From the NCBI GenBank assembly GCA_017559545.1, contig JAFYRK010000019.1, forward strand, positions 1 through 64,000: a DNA stretch of 64,000 bases, given 5' to 3'. The notes below the pieces were generated by a model, which was given only the letters and a program-made list of their open reading frames with translations, was not told the origin of the DNA and did no database searches. The position numbers and the translations under genes are program-made. The DNA is from Bacteroidales bacterium. GTDB lineage: Bacteria; Bacteroidota; Bacteroidia; Bacteroidales; UBA932. Below are positions 16,341-25,155 of this stretch, in pieces. Numbering within the stretch: position 1 is the stretch's first letter; every line of letters starts with the position of its first letter.

Positions 16341-17074
16341 TGTACAGATTTGAAATATGCGCCAATTCCGTGGCAAGCTGCAAAGCGGCACAGGAAGGCG
16401 GAGCTGATAGGGTGGAGCTTTGCGCCGGTATTCCGGAAGGAGGCACCACCCCTTCTTATGGAATGATCAAAAGCGCAAGGGAGAGCATAAGCATCGCCCT
16501 CAATGTCATCATCAGACCTCGAGGCGGAGACTTCCTCTATAGCCAGGAAGAACTAAATGAAATGCTCTATGACATCAAGGTTGCCAAGGAGCTCGGAGCG
16601 GACGGTCTCGTGTTCGGATGTCTTTGTCCGGACGGAAATGTGGACAAGGAAGCAATGAAACCGCTTATGGAAGCGGCGGGAGATACTCCAGTGACATTCC
16701 ATAGGGCATTTGACCACTCCGTTGACCCATTCAAGGCACTTGAAGACATCATAGAGTTAGGATGCGCACGTATCCTCACATCAGGATGCCGGCCAACAGC
16801 CCTTGAAGGCACTTCCCTTCTGGCTCAGCTGGTAGAAAAAGCTGGAGACAGGATCATCATCATGCCTGGCTGCGGTGTAAAGGAAAGCAATATAGCTGAA
16901 ATAGCAAGACTCTCCGGCGCGAGAGAGTTTCATTTCTCTGCCAGAGAGTCTGTAGAAAGCGGTATGATATTCCGCAACCCTGAAGTTGCCATGGGAAGTG
17001 AAGAAGACCCTTACGGAACCGTTCAGACAACGGCCCGCAGAGTCGCAGCCACTATAGCGCCTTTGAAGTCTTGA
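16340..17074 (+). CDS. cutC: CutC family protein (copper homeostasis)
   Basis: 244 aa TIM-barrel of the CutC family, cytoplasmic. Family motifs are clear: YRFEICANSVASCKAAQEGGADRVELC at the N terminus, the PRGGDFLYS segment, DGLVFGCL, TFHRAFD and ILTSG. The family was tied to copper tolerance by genetics, but its biochemical activity is unsettled. It shares 1 nt with the sppA stop. Its 3' end overlaps the convergent transglutaminase-like gene by 23 bp. A metal locus lies about 3.5 kb upstream, which may be coincidence. Confidence 0.93.
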   Translation: MYRFEICANSVASCKAAQEGGADRVELCAGIPEGGTTPSYGMIKSARESISIALNVIIRPRGGDFLYSQEELNEMLYDIKVAKELGADGLVFGCLCPDGNVDKEAMKPLMEAAGDTPVTFHRAFDHSVDPFKALEDIIELGCARILTSGCRPTALEGTSLLAQLVEKAGDRIIIMPGCGVKESNIAEIARLSGAREFHFSARESVESGMIFRNPEVAMGSEEDPYGTVQTTARRVAATIAPLKS

Positions 17075-19694
17075 CAAGGCTCTCGCCAAGTCCGATATTA
17101 TAACCCTGAGAGAAGAACACCACTCGGTTGAATGTATCAGCCATGACAATAAGAGGCAGACGGCCACCCTTTGTCAGTTTCATCTCAGTTGCAATCATAT
17201 CTCTCATCTGTCCGTTCAGGTCGATTCCGAAATGAACCGTAGATGGGAGATCAAAGTCTTGAGCCCTGAACTTTCTGTAGTCATCCTCAGTTGCAAAGAT
17301 CACAAGGATAGGTCTTCCCCATGCTCCAAGCTCATTCTTCACTGCTGAAATATCCATGAATGCATGGTTTGTAGGTTCAGTGCCATAATCTACGAGAGCT
17401 ACGGCAAAGTATCCACGCCCAGTTGTCTCAAGGACAGATTTCCCTACCCTTGCCTCTGCGTCACCCGGTGTCACCGACATATACTTCATCTCTGAGTCGA
17501 AGCTTCCGATGACACGGATCTGATCCGCGATGTCACGCATGACGAGTTCCTTGACTGTTGTCTCGCCCTCTTCGATTGTAAAGTATTCGATATCGGCAAA
17601 GACATTTCCGCCAGACATTCTTGAACCGCTGACAAGCATATAATATCCACAATCCATCTCTCTTGGCTGGCGGAACAGCTGTGCCCATGAACCGTCATAG
17701 TTCTGGAGCTGGAACTCACCGTCCACATATTTCGAGATACTGAAATGCACTTCATATTTAGGATCATCAAGAAGAGGTATCTCATTGTATGTCAGCTTCA
17801 GCTTACCCTTTGGAGCAACAATCTGCTCAACAGCGTCGAAGTCAACATCATATACAAGACCGTCAGCGCCCTTGTACTTTACAACTCTTGTAACAGGATC
17901 CATCCATGCCTCAACATTGAAGCTGCGACACACTGCCACAAAGAAGATCTCACGTGACCCCTTGTCAGCGAGTCGTGTTTCCCAGACCCTCTTAGGATCA
18001 AGCTGCACATATCTCAGACTGATTCCATCGTGCATTGTAAGATTCTCCTTACACCACTTCACGAAAAGTGCGGTATTATTGACAACTGTATCAGCTAAAG
18101 AAGCCGGAATATTTGTCTTGAAATATTCACGGTAAGGCCTGAGAAGTTCAGTATCAACTCTTGGACAAACAACGTGGTCGAGTGACCCATCAGCATCAAA
18201 ATAGAGATGATCATCAAGAACAGACTTAGGAGTATCGCGAAGATCCTTCTGCGCCAATGTCTCCAGAAGCTGATATGCATGAACGAGAACACCCTTCTCA
18301 TCTGCCTCATGAAGAAAAGCGGTGATTTCCGTATGGTTACCTCTTGAAGCCACGAGAATGTCGGCAATGCGCTGATCCTGATCAGGGAAATGCTTCTTCT
18401 CAAATGTCTTCGCATATTCCAAACCTGTCTGAGCAGTATAGAATGTAGCCACATAAGCATTTCTTAGTGAATCCTCATACTCCATGCGACGTGTATTCTC
18501 CGCTCTCTGCTCATCTGTCACGTCAGGAAGCTGCGCATTCTCAACAGGTGGAACAACCTCCATATCGATGTGAGCGATATCAGAGCCCTTCTCATAATCA
18601 AGGGCAATCGTCACTTCACTCTCCTTGCCATATGTAACCTTCCTGAAACCGAAGCGGCCGCCCTTTGACACATGAATCATCATATCACCAAGGCCGGCAG
18701 TAAGCGATGTCCTGCCCTCCGCATCAGTAAGCTTATATGCGACGCTATTGAACTCCGAGTAGTTATATATCTTGAATGTAACCTTTGCACCCTCCACTGG
18801 CTGACCAGCCTTATCAACGACAGTGACCTGAAGCGCAGCCGACTCAGGGGCATAATGTTCAATAACATTGATTTCAGTGTAAAGAGCTGTTTCCCTCACA
18901 ATCTCCTCCGGTCCGTTGTATTTTCCGAACACATTGGTATGCATCAGCATTCCACGGCTTGCAGGAGCATTGAACCAACCGAGATTGAGTACAGGTTCCG
19001 GCTCACATGCACCAAGGAAATACCAGTCTCCATCCACCCATGCCTCAACCCAGGCGTGGTTGCTGTCTGTATGAGCCCACCTTGGAGTATATACCTGACG
19101 TGCAGGGATACCAACCGACCTGAGTGCCGCGACAAGGAGAGTAGATTCCTCACCGCAGCGGCCATATGCAGTCTTGATAGTCGCTAGCGGAGAACTTGTA
19201 CGGCGGTCTGAAGGCATGTACACAGCTTTCTCATGACACCAATGGTTCACTTCAAGAACCGCATCCTTCATGCTCATGCCTTTGATACGAGGAGCCAGTT
19301 CTTCGTAGAATACATAGCGCGCAGAGTCGAGATTCTCATTGTTCACACGCACAGGAAGCACGAAGTGGCGCATCTCGCGTTCGGGAACTGACTTACCCCA
19401 CGGCATTTCCTTGAGAGCCTTGCGCATCAGTCTGTAATGGTCAAGGTAGTACGAAGGCTCCAGGTTCACGATATCGCCCAGGGGCATATATGCATAAAGA
19501 AACTCCAACGCCTCCTTTTCCTGCTGCCTGACGTCCATCGCTTCCAGGTCAACCCCGGCTGCGGCCAGAATCTCAGACCTTGCGGAAAGGTCTTCAAGCA
19601 CTCCCTGGCGGAAGGTTTCATCAGAAATGAAATGTGAGTTACATCCTGTCAAAAGCACGAGAGCCGACAGAATGATGCATGAGAAATGTTTCAT
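17052..19694 (-). CDS. Transglutaminase-like lipoprotein
   Basis: 880 aa. Signal peptide MKHFSCIILSALVLLTGC with lipobox Cys18. A transglutaminase-like (papain-fold) domain covers about 140-245, with Cys180 in GRCGEESTLL and His213 in NHAWVEAWV; the acidic partner is probably near 231 (ACEPEP). A carboxypeptidase-regulatory-like beta domain follows (about 287-365, VVDKAGQPVEGAKVTFK). The C-terminal 100 residues (RPILVIFATEDD ... PLIVMADTFNRVVFFSQGY) look thioredoxin-like without a CxxC. Such proteins are thought to act as periplasmic or surface cysteine proteases; the substrate is unknown. Its ATG overlaps the tilS stop (ATGA), making it last in the proS-tilS operon. Confidence 0.85.
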   Translation of the reverse strand: MKHFSCIILSALVLLTGCNSHFISDETFRQGVLEDLSARSEILAAAGVDLEAMDVRQQEKEALEFLYAYMPLGDIVNLEPSYYLDHYRLMRKALKEMPWGKSVPEREMRHFVLPVRVNNENLDSARYVFYEELAPRIKGMSMKDAVLEVNHWCHEKAVYMPSDRRTSSPLATIKTAYGRCGEESTLLVAALRSVGIPARQVYTPRWAHTDSNHAWVEAWVDGDWYFLGACEPEPVLNLGWFNAPASRGMLMHTNVFGKYNGPEEIVRETALYTEINVIEHYAPESAALQVTVVDKAGQPVEGAKVTFKIYNYSEFNSVAYKLTDAEGRTSLTAGLGDMMIHVSKGGRFGFRKVTYGKESEVTIALDYEKGSDIAHIDMEVVPPVENAQLPDVTDEQRAENTRRMEYEDSLRNAYVATFYTAQTGLEYAKTFEKKHFPDQDQRIADILVASRGNHTEITAFLHEADEKGVLVHAYQLLETLAQKDLRDTPKSVLDDHLYFDADGSLDHVVCPRVDTELLRPYREYFKTNIPASLADTVVNNTALFVKWCKENLTMHDGISLRYVQLDPKRVWETRLADKGSREIFFVAVCRSFNVEAWMDPVTRVVKYKGADGLVYDVDFDAVEQIVAPKGKLKLTYNEIPLLDDPKYEVHFSISKYVDGEFQLQNYDGSWAQLFRQPREMDCGYYMLVSGSRMSGGNVFADIEYFTIEEGETTVKELVMRDIADQIRVIGSFDSEMKYMSVTPGDAEARVGKSVLETTGRGYFAVALVDYGTEPTNHAFMDISAVKNELGAWGRPILVIFATEDDYRKFRAQDFDLPSTVHFGIDLNGQMRDMIATEMKLTKGGRLPLIVMADTFNRVVFFSQGYNIGLGESLVKTSKAL

Positions 19695-21169
19695 GATATG
19701 GTTATTCTTATTATTGTTTCTGTGCTATCGGTCACCTTGTAACTGTCATCGATCCTGACACCTGCTACTCCGGCAACATGTTGCTGTTCTGCAAGATTCT
19801 CTGTCATATCTACAAGAATGACGGCACGCTCCTTCTGCATATGGCTATATTTCAGGTCAGTGAAAAGGTCGCTGATCTTCTTCTTACCCTTCATTCCGAG
19901 AGGAATCATCCAATCACCGGAACGCCATTTACGGAGCACAAATGGAAATCTGAGTTTGGCAGCATCCAGGATCACAGAGCCTTCCGGCTGCTTCGGGGAC
20001 ATATCTGGTGTCCATGTAAGGGTTTCCACGACTATGCGGGTTCCGTTGACATGGTAGATTCCAGGAATCCTTGCCACCATGAACGGCTCTTCGGACAAAT
20101 CGGCGAGGAGGCTTTCATCTGTCTTCCGATAGATCTCGAGAGTATCCCTTTCTGTCAGCAGGACATAATCCTCGGACTCGAAACGTTTTCCCGATACTGT
20201 ACGGTCTGACATCAGCAGGGACTCAAGCGACTCCAATGTCGCTGAATTGAAGCCGTACGGTTCCAATATATAATATAATAGGTATCGCCACTGCGGAATG
20301 GAGAGCAATGATGAGATGGATACACAAACATGGGAGGTATCATCAACAACCATCGCTACATGCGCACGGCACCAGTCCTCCACAATGTCCGATGCATCCT
20401 TGAAGTAGGCCATCTCACGATTGAAAGTACGTACATACGAAGGGTTCATGCGCTCAAACAGCGGAAACACCTCATGACGGATGCTGTTGCGCCTATACTC
20501 TACGGATGCATTTGTCTTGTCCTCACGATACGGAACTTTCCATGCGAAGGCGTGACCTTCTATCTGCTTGCGGGTGAAGGTAAGGAGGGGACGAAGGATT
20601 GCCACGTCGCTTCGCTCCTCGCAATGACGTAAGGGACTTCGCTCCTCGCAATGACGTAAGGGACTTCGCTCCTCGCAATGACGTGACAGAGGAAGCGGAG
20701 AGACAGGTTTCATACCCGAAAGTCCCTTCAGACCGGTTCCACGGACCATGTTCAGAACCATAGTCTCCGCATTGTCGTCAGCATGGTGGGCAACAACTAC
20801 CGCCTTGTATCCATGTTCCAGACAAAGTTCTCCAAACCACCTGTAGCGCAGCTCACGCGCTGCCATCTCAATGCTCACCCCATTCTCCGAGGCGTACTGC
20901 AGAGTATCAAATGACACTTTATGAAGCCTGACACCATTTGCCTTGGCCCAATCTGTCACCAAAGTCTCATCCCCATCGCTATCCTCTCCCCTGAGATTGA
21001 AGTTGCAATGGGCCAGAGAGCAGGTCTCTGCACCAAAACAGCGGACCCACATGTCGGCAAGACACATCGAGTCCACTCCACCGCTGACAGCCAAGAGAAA
21101 AGAGGCTGACCGTGAATCATCGATCAGCCCCCTCATTTCTTCTACAATATGCTTGAAGCGGTTAAGCAT
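19691..21169 (-). CDS. tilS: tRNA(Ile)-lysidine synthase, with a repeat-encoded insert
   Basis: 492 aa. TilS modifies C34 of tRNA-Ile(CAU) to lysidine so that it reads AUA, and is normally essential. The PP-loop SGGVDS is at 29-34, and the family motifs HCNFNLRGEDSDGDE, AHHADDNAET and GTGLKGLSGM follow. Residues 162-191 (three RHCEERS units) are encoded by a dispersed DNA repeat inserted in frame between GLSGM and the conserved RPLL segment. The C-terminal TilS domains (KLRFPFVLRKWRSGDW, KKISDLF) are intact, so the protein is probably functional. It overlaps the genes on both sides (TAATG with the DUF3078-like gene, ATGA with the transglutaminase-like gene). Confidence 0.95.
   Translation of the reverse strand: MLNRFKHIVEEMRGLIDDSRSASFLLAVSGGVDSMCLADMWVRCFGAETCSLAHCNFNLRGEDSDGDETLVTDWAKANGVRLHKVSFDTLQYASENGVSIEMAARELRYRWFGELCLEHGYKAVVVAHHADDNAETMVLNMVRGTGLKGLSGMKPVSPLPLSRHCEERSPLRHCEERSPLRHCEERSDVAILRPLLTFTRKQIEGHAFAWKVPYREDKTNASVEYRRNSIRHEVFPLFERMNPSYVRTFNREMAYFKDASDIVEDWCRAHVAMVVDDTSHVCVSISSLLSIPQWRYLLYYILEPYGFNSATLESLESLLMSDRTVSGKRFESEDYVLLTERDTLEIYRKTDESLLADLSEEPFMVARIPGIYHVNGTRIVVETLTWTPDMSPKQPEGSVILDAAKLRFPFVLRKWRSGDWMIPLGMKGKKKISDLFTDLKYSHMQKERAVILVDMTENLAEQQHVAGVAGVRIDDSYKVTDSTETIIRITIS
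20597..20685. repeat. Triplicated dispersed repeat inside tilS
   Basis: A 27-bp unit, TTCGCTCCTCGCAATGACGT followed by AAGGGAC, occurs at 20611 and 20638, with a third partial copy at 20665-20684. It is preceded by GGATTGCCACG. The unit length is divisible by three and keeps the tilS frame open (minus strand, RHCEERSPL per unit). It is the same family as the copy at 8109-8142. Confidence 0.9.
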
Positions 21170-22230
21170 TACTTCTTGTTAGCGATTGTGTATGTGAATC
21201 CGAACGCCATTGACTCCTTGAACTGAACGCGAGCCTTAGGATTCTCACCGTTCTTATCAGCAATCAAGATTGTATCGTCGTAGATAAGGTTTGTAGTAAC
21301 TGTGAAAGAGAAGTACTTTGCAAGCTTCCAGTCGATACGGTTATCCCAGTTGATACGAGGGCAATGCTTGATATCGAGGTAGTTTGCGAAGAGCACCACC
21401 TGAGTGCTGTATGAGAAGTTGTCGTTGATGTTGACCTTAGCGTCCATCTTGAGCTGGGCACCGAATCCGAATCTTACGCTGCTGAACTGTGAACCATCAG
21501 TCGGAACACCCTCTGCGAGACCTTCATATTCCTTCTTCAAAGGCATGCTGTAGCTGCCTCTGAGTGCCTCGTTGTTCACGATAACCAAGTCACCTGTGAG
21601 AGGTGCGAAGTTGAGCGAGAACCACTTTGTAGGCACGAAGTCAATACCGAGCGCGAGATTTGTATATGCCGGAGCAAGGAAACCTGACTTGAGAACTCGT
21701 GCATCCTTCCAATGAGTCACCTGATCCTTGCGGTCCATACCCTCAAGGCCTTCCACGGTTGGAGTCTTGTAGTCATATCCTGTAGTGAACTGAGACTTGA
21801 AGTCGTAGTTTGCCGAGAAATAAAGATACTTTGTAGAAGGAGCCTTATATCCCCACTTGCTCTCAAGGTAGATACGGTCAGTGCTCTTCTGTACGATAGG
21901 CTTAGATGATGCCCAAAGGAATCCATAGTCGAGCTGGAGACGGTTGTTCCAGAACATGTCACCCTTCTTCCAGTTAGCGTTTCCATCGATATATGCAGCG
22001 AGGGATACAGTATTGTCACCACCGGCTGCCCAGTTTGTAAGGCTTGTCTGTCCGAGGGTCACGTTTGTCTTGAGGGACTCTTCCCAATACTTAGGCTTCT
22101 CCACCTTTACCTCAGCTTTCGGAGCCTGATCCATTGCTGCCGCTGCTGCGGCTGCTGCCTGCTGCGCATCCTGCGCATATGCACCCATTGAAAGGAGTGC
22201 TGCTGATATTACAACGAATAACTTTTTCAT
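21169..22230 (-). CDS. DUF3078 family protein
   Basis: 353 aa. A signal peptide (MKKLFVVISAALLSMGAYAQ) is followed by a poly-Ala linker (QQAAAAAAAAMDQ), then KPKYWEESLKTNVTLGQTSLTNWAAGGDNTVSL, the opening I associate with DUF3078 proteins. The remainder alternates short amphipathic strands with turns and ends in a beta strand (AFGFTYTIANKK), consistent with a small outer-membrane beta-barrel. Function is not established for the family. It lies between proS (about 100 nt upstream, across a tandem repeat) and tilS (1-nt overlap). Confidence 0.82.
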   Translation of the reverse strand: MKKLFVVISAALLSMGAYAQDAQQAAAAAAAAMDQAPKAEVKVEKPKYWEESLKTNVTLGQTSLTNWAAGGDNTVSLAAYIDGNANWKKGDMFWNNRLQLDYGFLWASSKPIVQKSTDRIYLESKWGYKAPSTKYLYFSANYDFKSQFTTGYDYKTPTVEGLEGMDRKDQVTHWKDARVLKSGFLAPAYTNLALGIDFVPTKWFSLNFAPLTGDLVIVNNEALRGSYSMPLKKEYEGLAEGVPTDGSQFSSVRFGFGAQLKMDAKVNINDNFSYSTQVVLFANYLDIKHCPRINWDNRIDWKLAKYFSFTVTTNLIYDDTILIADKNGENPKARVQFKESMAFGFTYTIANKK

Positions 22231-22245
22231 AATGTTTATGGTTTA

Positions 22246-22336
22246 GATCCCCGATCAGGTCGGGGATGACGTTGTTGTGTCGGGGATGACGTTGTTGTGT
22301 CGGGGATGACGTTGTTGTGTCGGGGATGACGTTGTT
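22246..22336. repeat. Hairpin repeat plus 20-bp tandem array between proS and the DUF3078-like gene
   Basis: GATCCCCGATCAGGTCGGGG (22246-22265) is a hairpin. From 22261 the 20-bp unit CGGGGATGACGTTGTTGTGT occurs three times, plus a 16-bp partial copy. The array abuts the proS stop at 22335. The hairpin family recurs at 26795-26826. It lies in an intercistronic space, where it could act as an RNA stability or partial termination element. Confidence 0.9.
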
Positions 22337-23816
22337 AATAAGAAATTGCAAAAAGAACTCTCTGACTTGAAGGCTTGCCTGAGTAGATGCACTTGCCTTC
22401 CTCTACGCACACTGCGCTGTCAACAGGGATACAGCGGATAGTTGCCTTTGTCTCCTCCTTGATCTTCTCCTCAGTCTCAGGAGTGCCGTCCCAGTGGCAG
22501 AGAAGGAAGCCACCCTTTGTGATCTCCTCCTTGAACTCCTCCCATGTGTCAACCTTGCGGATGCTGTCGTCACGGAACTTGAGAGCCTTTGCATAGATAT
22601 TAGCCTGGATATCGTCAAGAAGCGCAGCGATAACGTCTGCAACGCCCTCCTGAGAGTGCAATGCCTTCTCGCAAGTGTCACGTCGAGCAAGCTCGACTGT
22701 ACCGTTCTCAAGGTCGCGCGCTCCCATTGCAAGACGTACAGGAACACCCTTGAGCTCCCACTCAGCGAACTTGAAGCCAGGACGGAGCGTGTCACGGTTA
22801 TCGATCTTCACGCTGATGCCTTTAGCCTCAAGTTCCTTCTTGAATGCGTACATCTTGTCGAGGATAGCATTGTTCACTGCCTCATCCTTGCCTGTGATAG
22901 GAACCATCACAACCTGGATAGGAGCAAGCTTCGGAGGAAGAACGAGTCCGTTATCATCACCATGAGCCATGATCAGAGCACCCATAAGACGTGTCGACAC
23001 ACCCCATGAAGTTGCCCATACAAGCTCCTGCTGACCTTCCTTGTTTGTGAATGTCACATCGAACGCCTTTGCGAAGTTCTGTCCGAGGAAGTGTGACGTA
23101 CCTGCCTGGAGGGCCTTTCCGTCCTGCATGAGAGCCTCGATAGTCATTGTGTCGAGAGCACCTGCGAAACGCTCGTTAGGGCTCTTGTGTCCCACGACTA
23201 CAGGAACGCCCATGTAGTTACGTGCAAAGTCAGCGTACACGTTCACCATCTTCATTGTCTCCTCTTCAGCCTCCTGACGGGTAGCGTGAGCGGTATGACC
23301 CTCCTGCCAGAGGAACTCAGCGGTACGGAGGAAAAGACGTGTACGCATCTCCCAACGGACCACGTTCGCCCACTGGTTGCAGAGAATAGGGAGATCCCTC
23401 CACGATGTGATCCAGTTCTTATATGTATTCCAGATGATAGTCTCAGAAGTCGGTCTTACGATGAGCTCTTCCTCAAGCTTTGCAGACGGGTCGACAACAA
23501 CACCCTTTCCGTCTGGAGAAGCCATGAGTCTGTGGTGTGTCACCACTGCACACTCCTTTGCGAATCCCTCTACATGCTCCGCCTCACGGCTGAGGAACGA
23601 CTTAGGGATAAACAATGGGAAATATGCGTTTACGTGTCCTGTCTCCTTGAACATCTTGTCAAGCACAGCCTGCATCTTCTCCCAGATTGCATAGCCGTAT
23701 GGCTTGATCACCATGCAACCTCTTACTGCCGAACGCTCTGCGAGGTCCGCCTTTACTACGAGGTTGTCATACCACTGTGAGTAGTTATCCGACCTTTTGG
23801 TTACTTCTTTTGCCAT
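22335..23816 (-). CDS. proS: Prolyl-tRNA synthetase, short archaeal/eukaryotic-like type
   Basis: 493 aa, matching the form without the YbaK-like editing insertion that is common in Bacteroidota. Class II signatures: motif 2 region [26 protein letters not shown] and motif 3 [17 protein letters not shown]. An anticodon-binding domain ([10 protein letters not shown]...) and a C-terminal zinc-type domain ending in an aromatic Tyr (FAISY) follow. It attaches proline to tRNA-Pro. It is first in a four-gene operon. A weak -7 element, TATCTTCG, lies at 23918-23925 on the minus strand. Confidence 0.97.
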   Translation of the reverse strand: MAKEVTKRSDNYSQWYDNLVVKADLAERSAVRGCMVIKPYGYAIWEKMQAVLDKMFKETGHVNAYFPLFIPKSFLSREAEHVEGFAKECAVVTHHRLMASPDGKGVVVDPSAKLEEELIVRPTSETIIWNTYKNWITSWRDLPILCNQWANVVRWEMRTRLFLRTAEFLWQEGHTAHATRQEAEEETMKMVNVYADFARNYMGVPVVVGHKSPNERFAGALDTMTIEALMQDGKALQAGTSHFLGQNFAKAFDVTFTNKEGQQELVWATSWGVSTRLMGALIMAHGDDNGLVLPPKLAPIQVVMVPITGKDEAVNNAILDKMYAFKKELEAKGISVKIDNRDTLRPGFKFAEWELKGVPVRLAMGARDLENGTVELARRDTCEKALHSQEGVADVIAALLDDIQANIYAKALKFRDDSIRKVDTWEEFKEEITKGGFLLCHWDGTPETEEKIKEETKATIRCIPVDSAVCVEEGKCIYSGKPSSQRVLFAISY

Positions 23817-23958
23817 TGTATTTTGTTTTTTATTGTTTTTATCTCTATAATTGTATTTGAAAGCGCAACCGTGCGACTATCGCTACAGGTACGGTTATTG
23901 CATTATCAAACCGGTTGCGAAGATACGAAATTATTACAAATAAATAAGGAGAAAGACT

Positions 23959-25131
23959 ATGAAAAAGAACTCATTGCTCATGATTGCAGCCGCCATCCTG
24001 ATGACTGCATGCGGAACAATGGCTCAACAATCCGCTTCTTCAAGGTTCGAAGACGGCATTTACAGCAGCAGTCCGTCTTTCAGGTCAAAGATTGAAAGAG
24101 AAGAGGCGAAGTCAGAAACAGACGCTCTGGTGGAGAGAACCAAGGCCTCGACAATCTATCTCTTCGGAGAAAAGAAGGATACCGTGATGATTCCTAATGA
24201 CATGTCTGCCAGCATATGGTACGACAAGCAGAAGGGCAGCACAGTCATCAACGTCGGATACAACCCATACGACTGGATGAACAACGTTGATCCATGGTCA
24301 TACTACAATCCGTACAGCATAGGAAGTTCATGGTACTGGAGCAGGCATTACGACCCATGGTACAGCAGTCCATACTATTGGAATTCATGGGCATACACCC
24401 CATACAGATACCATGGCTGGTACGATCCTTTCTACGTAGGCGGATGGTATGACCCTTGGTACTACGGATATGGCGGATGGTACGGAGGATGGTACAATCC
24501 ATATTACGGATATATGCACCCGCACTACTGCGGTTGGTACGGAGGATGGGACCCTTACTGGGGATACTACCCACATCATCACCACCCTATCCACATAAAG
24601 GACAATAACTGGCACGGAACACGACACAGCACAGGAAGCGACAGAGTATTCACAAGCAGAGTATCGACAAGAGGAGGCATCGCCACAACCAGCAGGACAG
24701 GCAGGACTTCAAGTGTTTCTTCTGCATCCCGAGCACAGTCAAGCGGCAATACAACAGTAAGCAGAACCCCTGCAAGGACATCTGTATCAAGAGTTACCGC
24801 AACCACACCTACCAGAGTAAGCGCCTCAAAGTCAAGCACAGCTACAAAGCCTGCCACTGCATCAAAACCGACATCCGGTTCACAGGTTAACTACCGCAGG
24901 CCGGCCGTTAACTCAAAGACAAACACAGGAACAGTGTCAGAGAAGGCTTCAACAGGTGGTTCAATATACAGGTCATCAAGCTCACAATCATACAGAAACA
25001 GCGGATCCACATACAGAAGCAGCAGTTCAAGCCCGACAAGCCGTTCAAGCTACACTCCGTCAAGTTCAAGCAGGAGCAGTTATAGCGGTGGATCAAGCAG
25101 AAGCGGAGGCTCATCATCAGGAAGAAGATAA
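23959..25131 (+). CDS. Aromatic/Gly-rich lipoprotein with Ser/Arg/Thr-rich tail
   Basis: 390 aa. Signal peptide MKKNSLLMIAAAILMTAC with lipobox Cys18; an AAGGAG-like site is 7 nt before the ATG. Residues 30-95 are ordinary sequence. Residues 96-215 are dominated by Trp, Tyr, Gly and Pro (many WYDP, GGWYGGW and YYGY motifs) and end in HPHYCGW and a His run. Residues 216-390 are low-complexity Ser/Thr/Arg with SSSS and RSS repeats and no predicted fold. I recognise no domain. It could be a surface adhesive or cell-wall-associated protein, but this is speculation. The FadL-like gene follows 24 nt downstream. Confidence 0.75.
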   Translation: MKKNSLLMIAAAILMTACGTMAQQSASSRFEDGIYSSSPSFRSKIEREEAKSETDALVERTKASTIYLFGEKKDTVMIPNDMSASIWYDKQKGSTVINVGYNPYDWMNNVDPWSYYNPYSIGSSWYWSRHYDPWYSSPYYWNSWAYTPYRYHGWYDPFYVGGWYDPWYYGYGGWYGGWYNPYYGYMHPHYCGWYGGWDPYWGYYPHHHHPIHIKDNNWHGTRHSTGSDRVFTSRVSTRGGIATTSRTGRTSSVSSASRAQSSGNTTVSRTPARTSVSRVTATTPTRVSASKSSTATKPATASKPTSGSQVNYRRPAVNSKTNTGTVSEKASTGGSIYRSSSSQSYRNSGSTYRSSSSSPTSRSSYTPSSSSRSSYSGGSSRSGGSSSGRR

Positions 25132-25155
25132 CAGGAACATTAAAGTGAAAAGGAT

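Noticed and set aside
16340..17074. cutC as part of the nearby metal locus
   Set aside because: It is translationally coupled to sppA on the other strand, 3.5 kb away with a RAYT between; functional linkage is unsupported.
22246..22336. Possible CRISPR array
   Set aside because: The units are contiguous 20-bp tandem copies with no spacers, and no cas genes are present.
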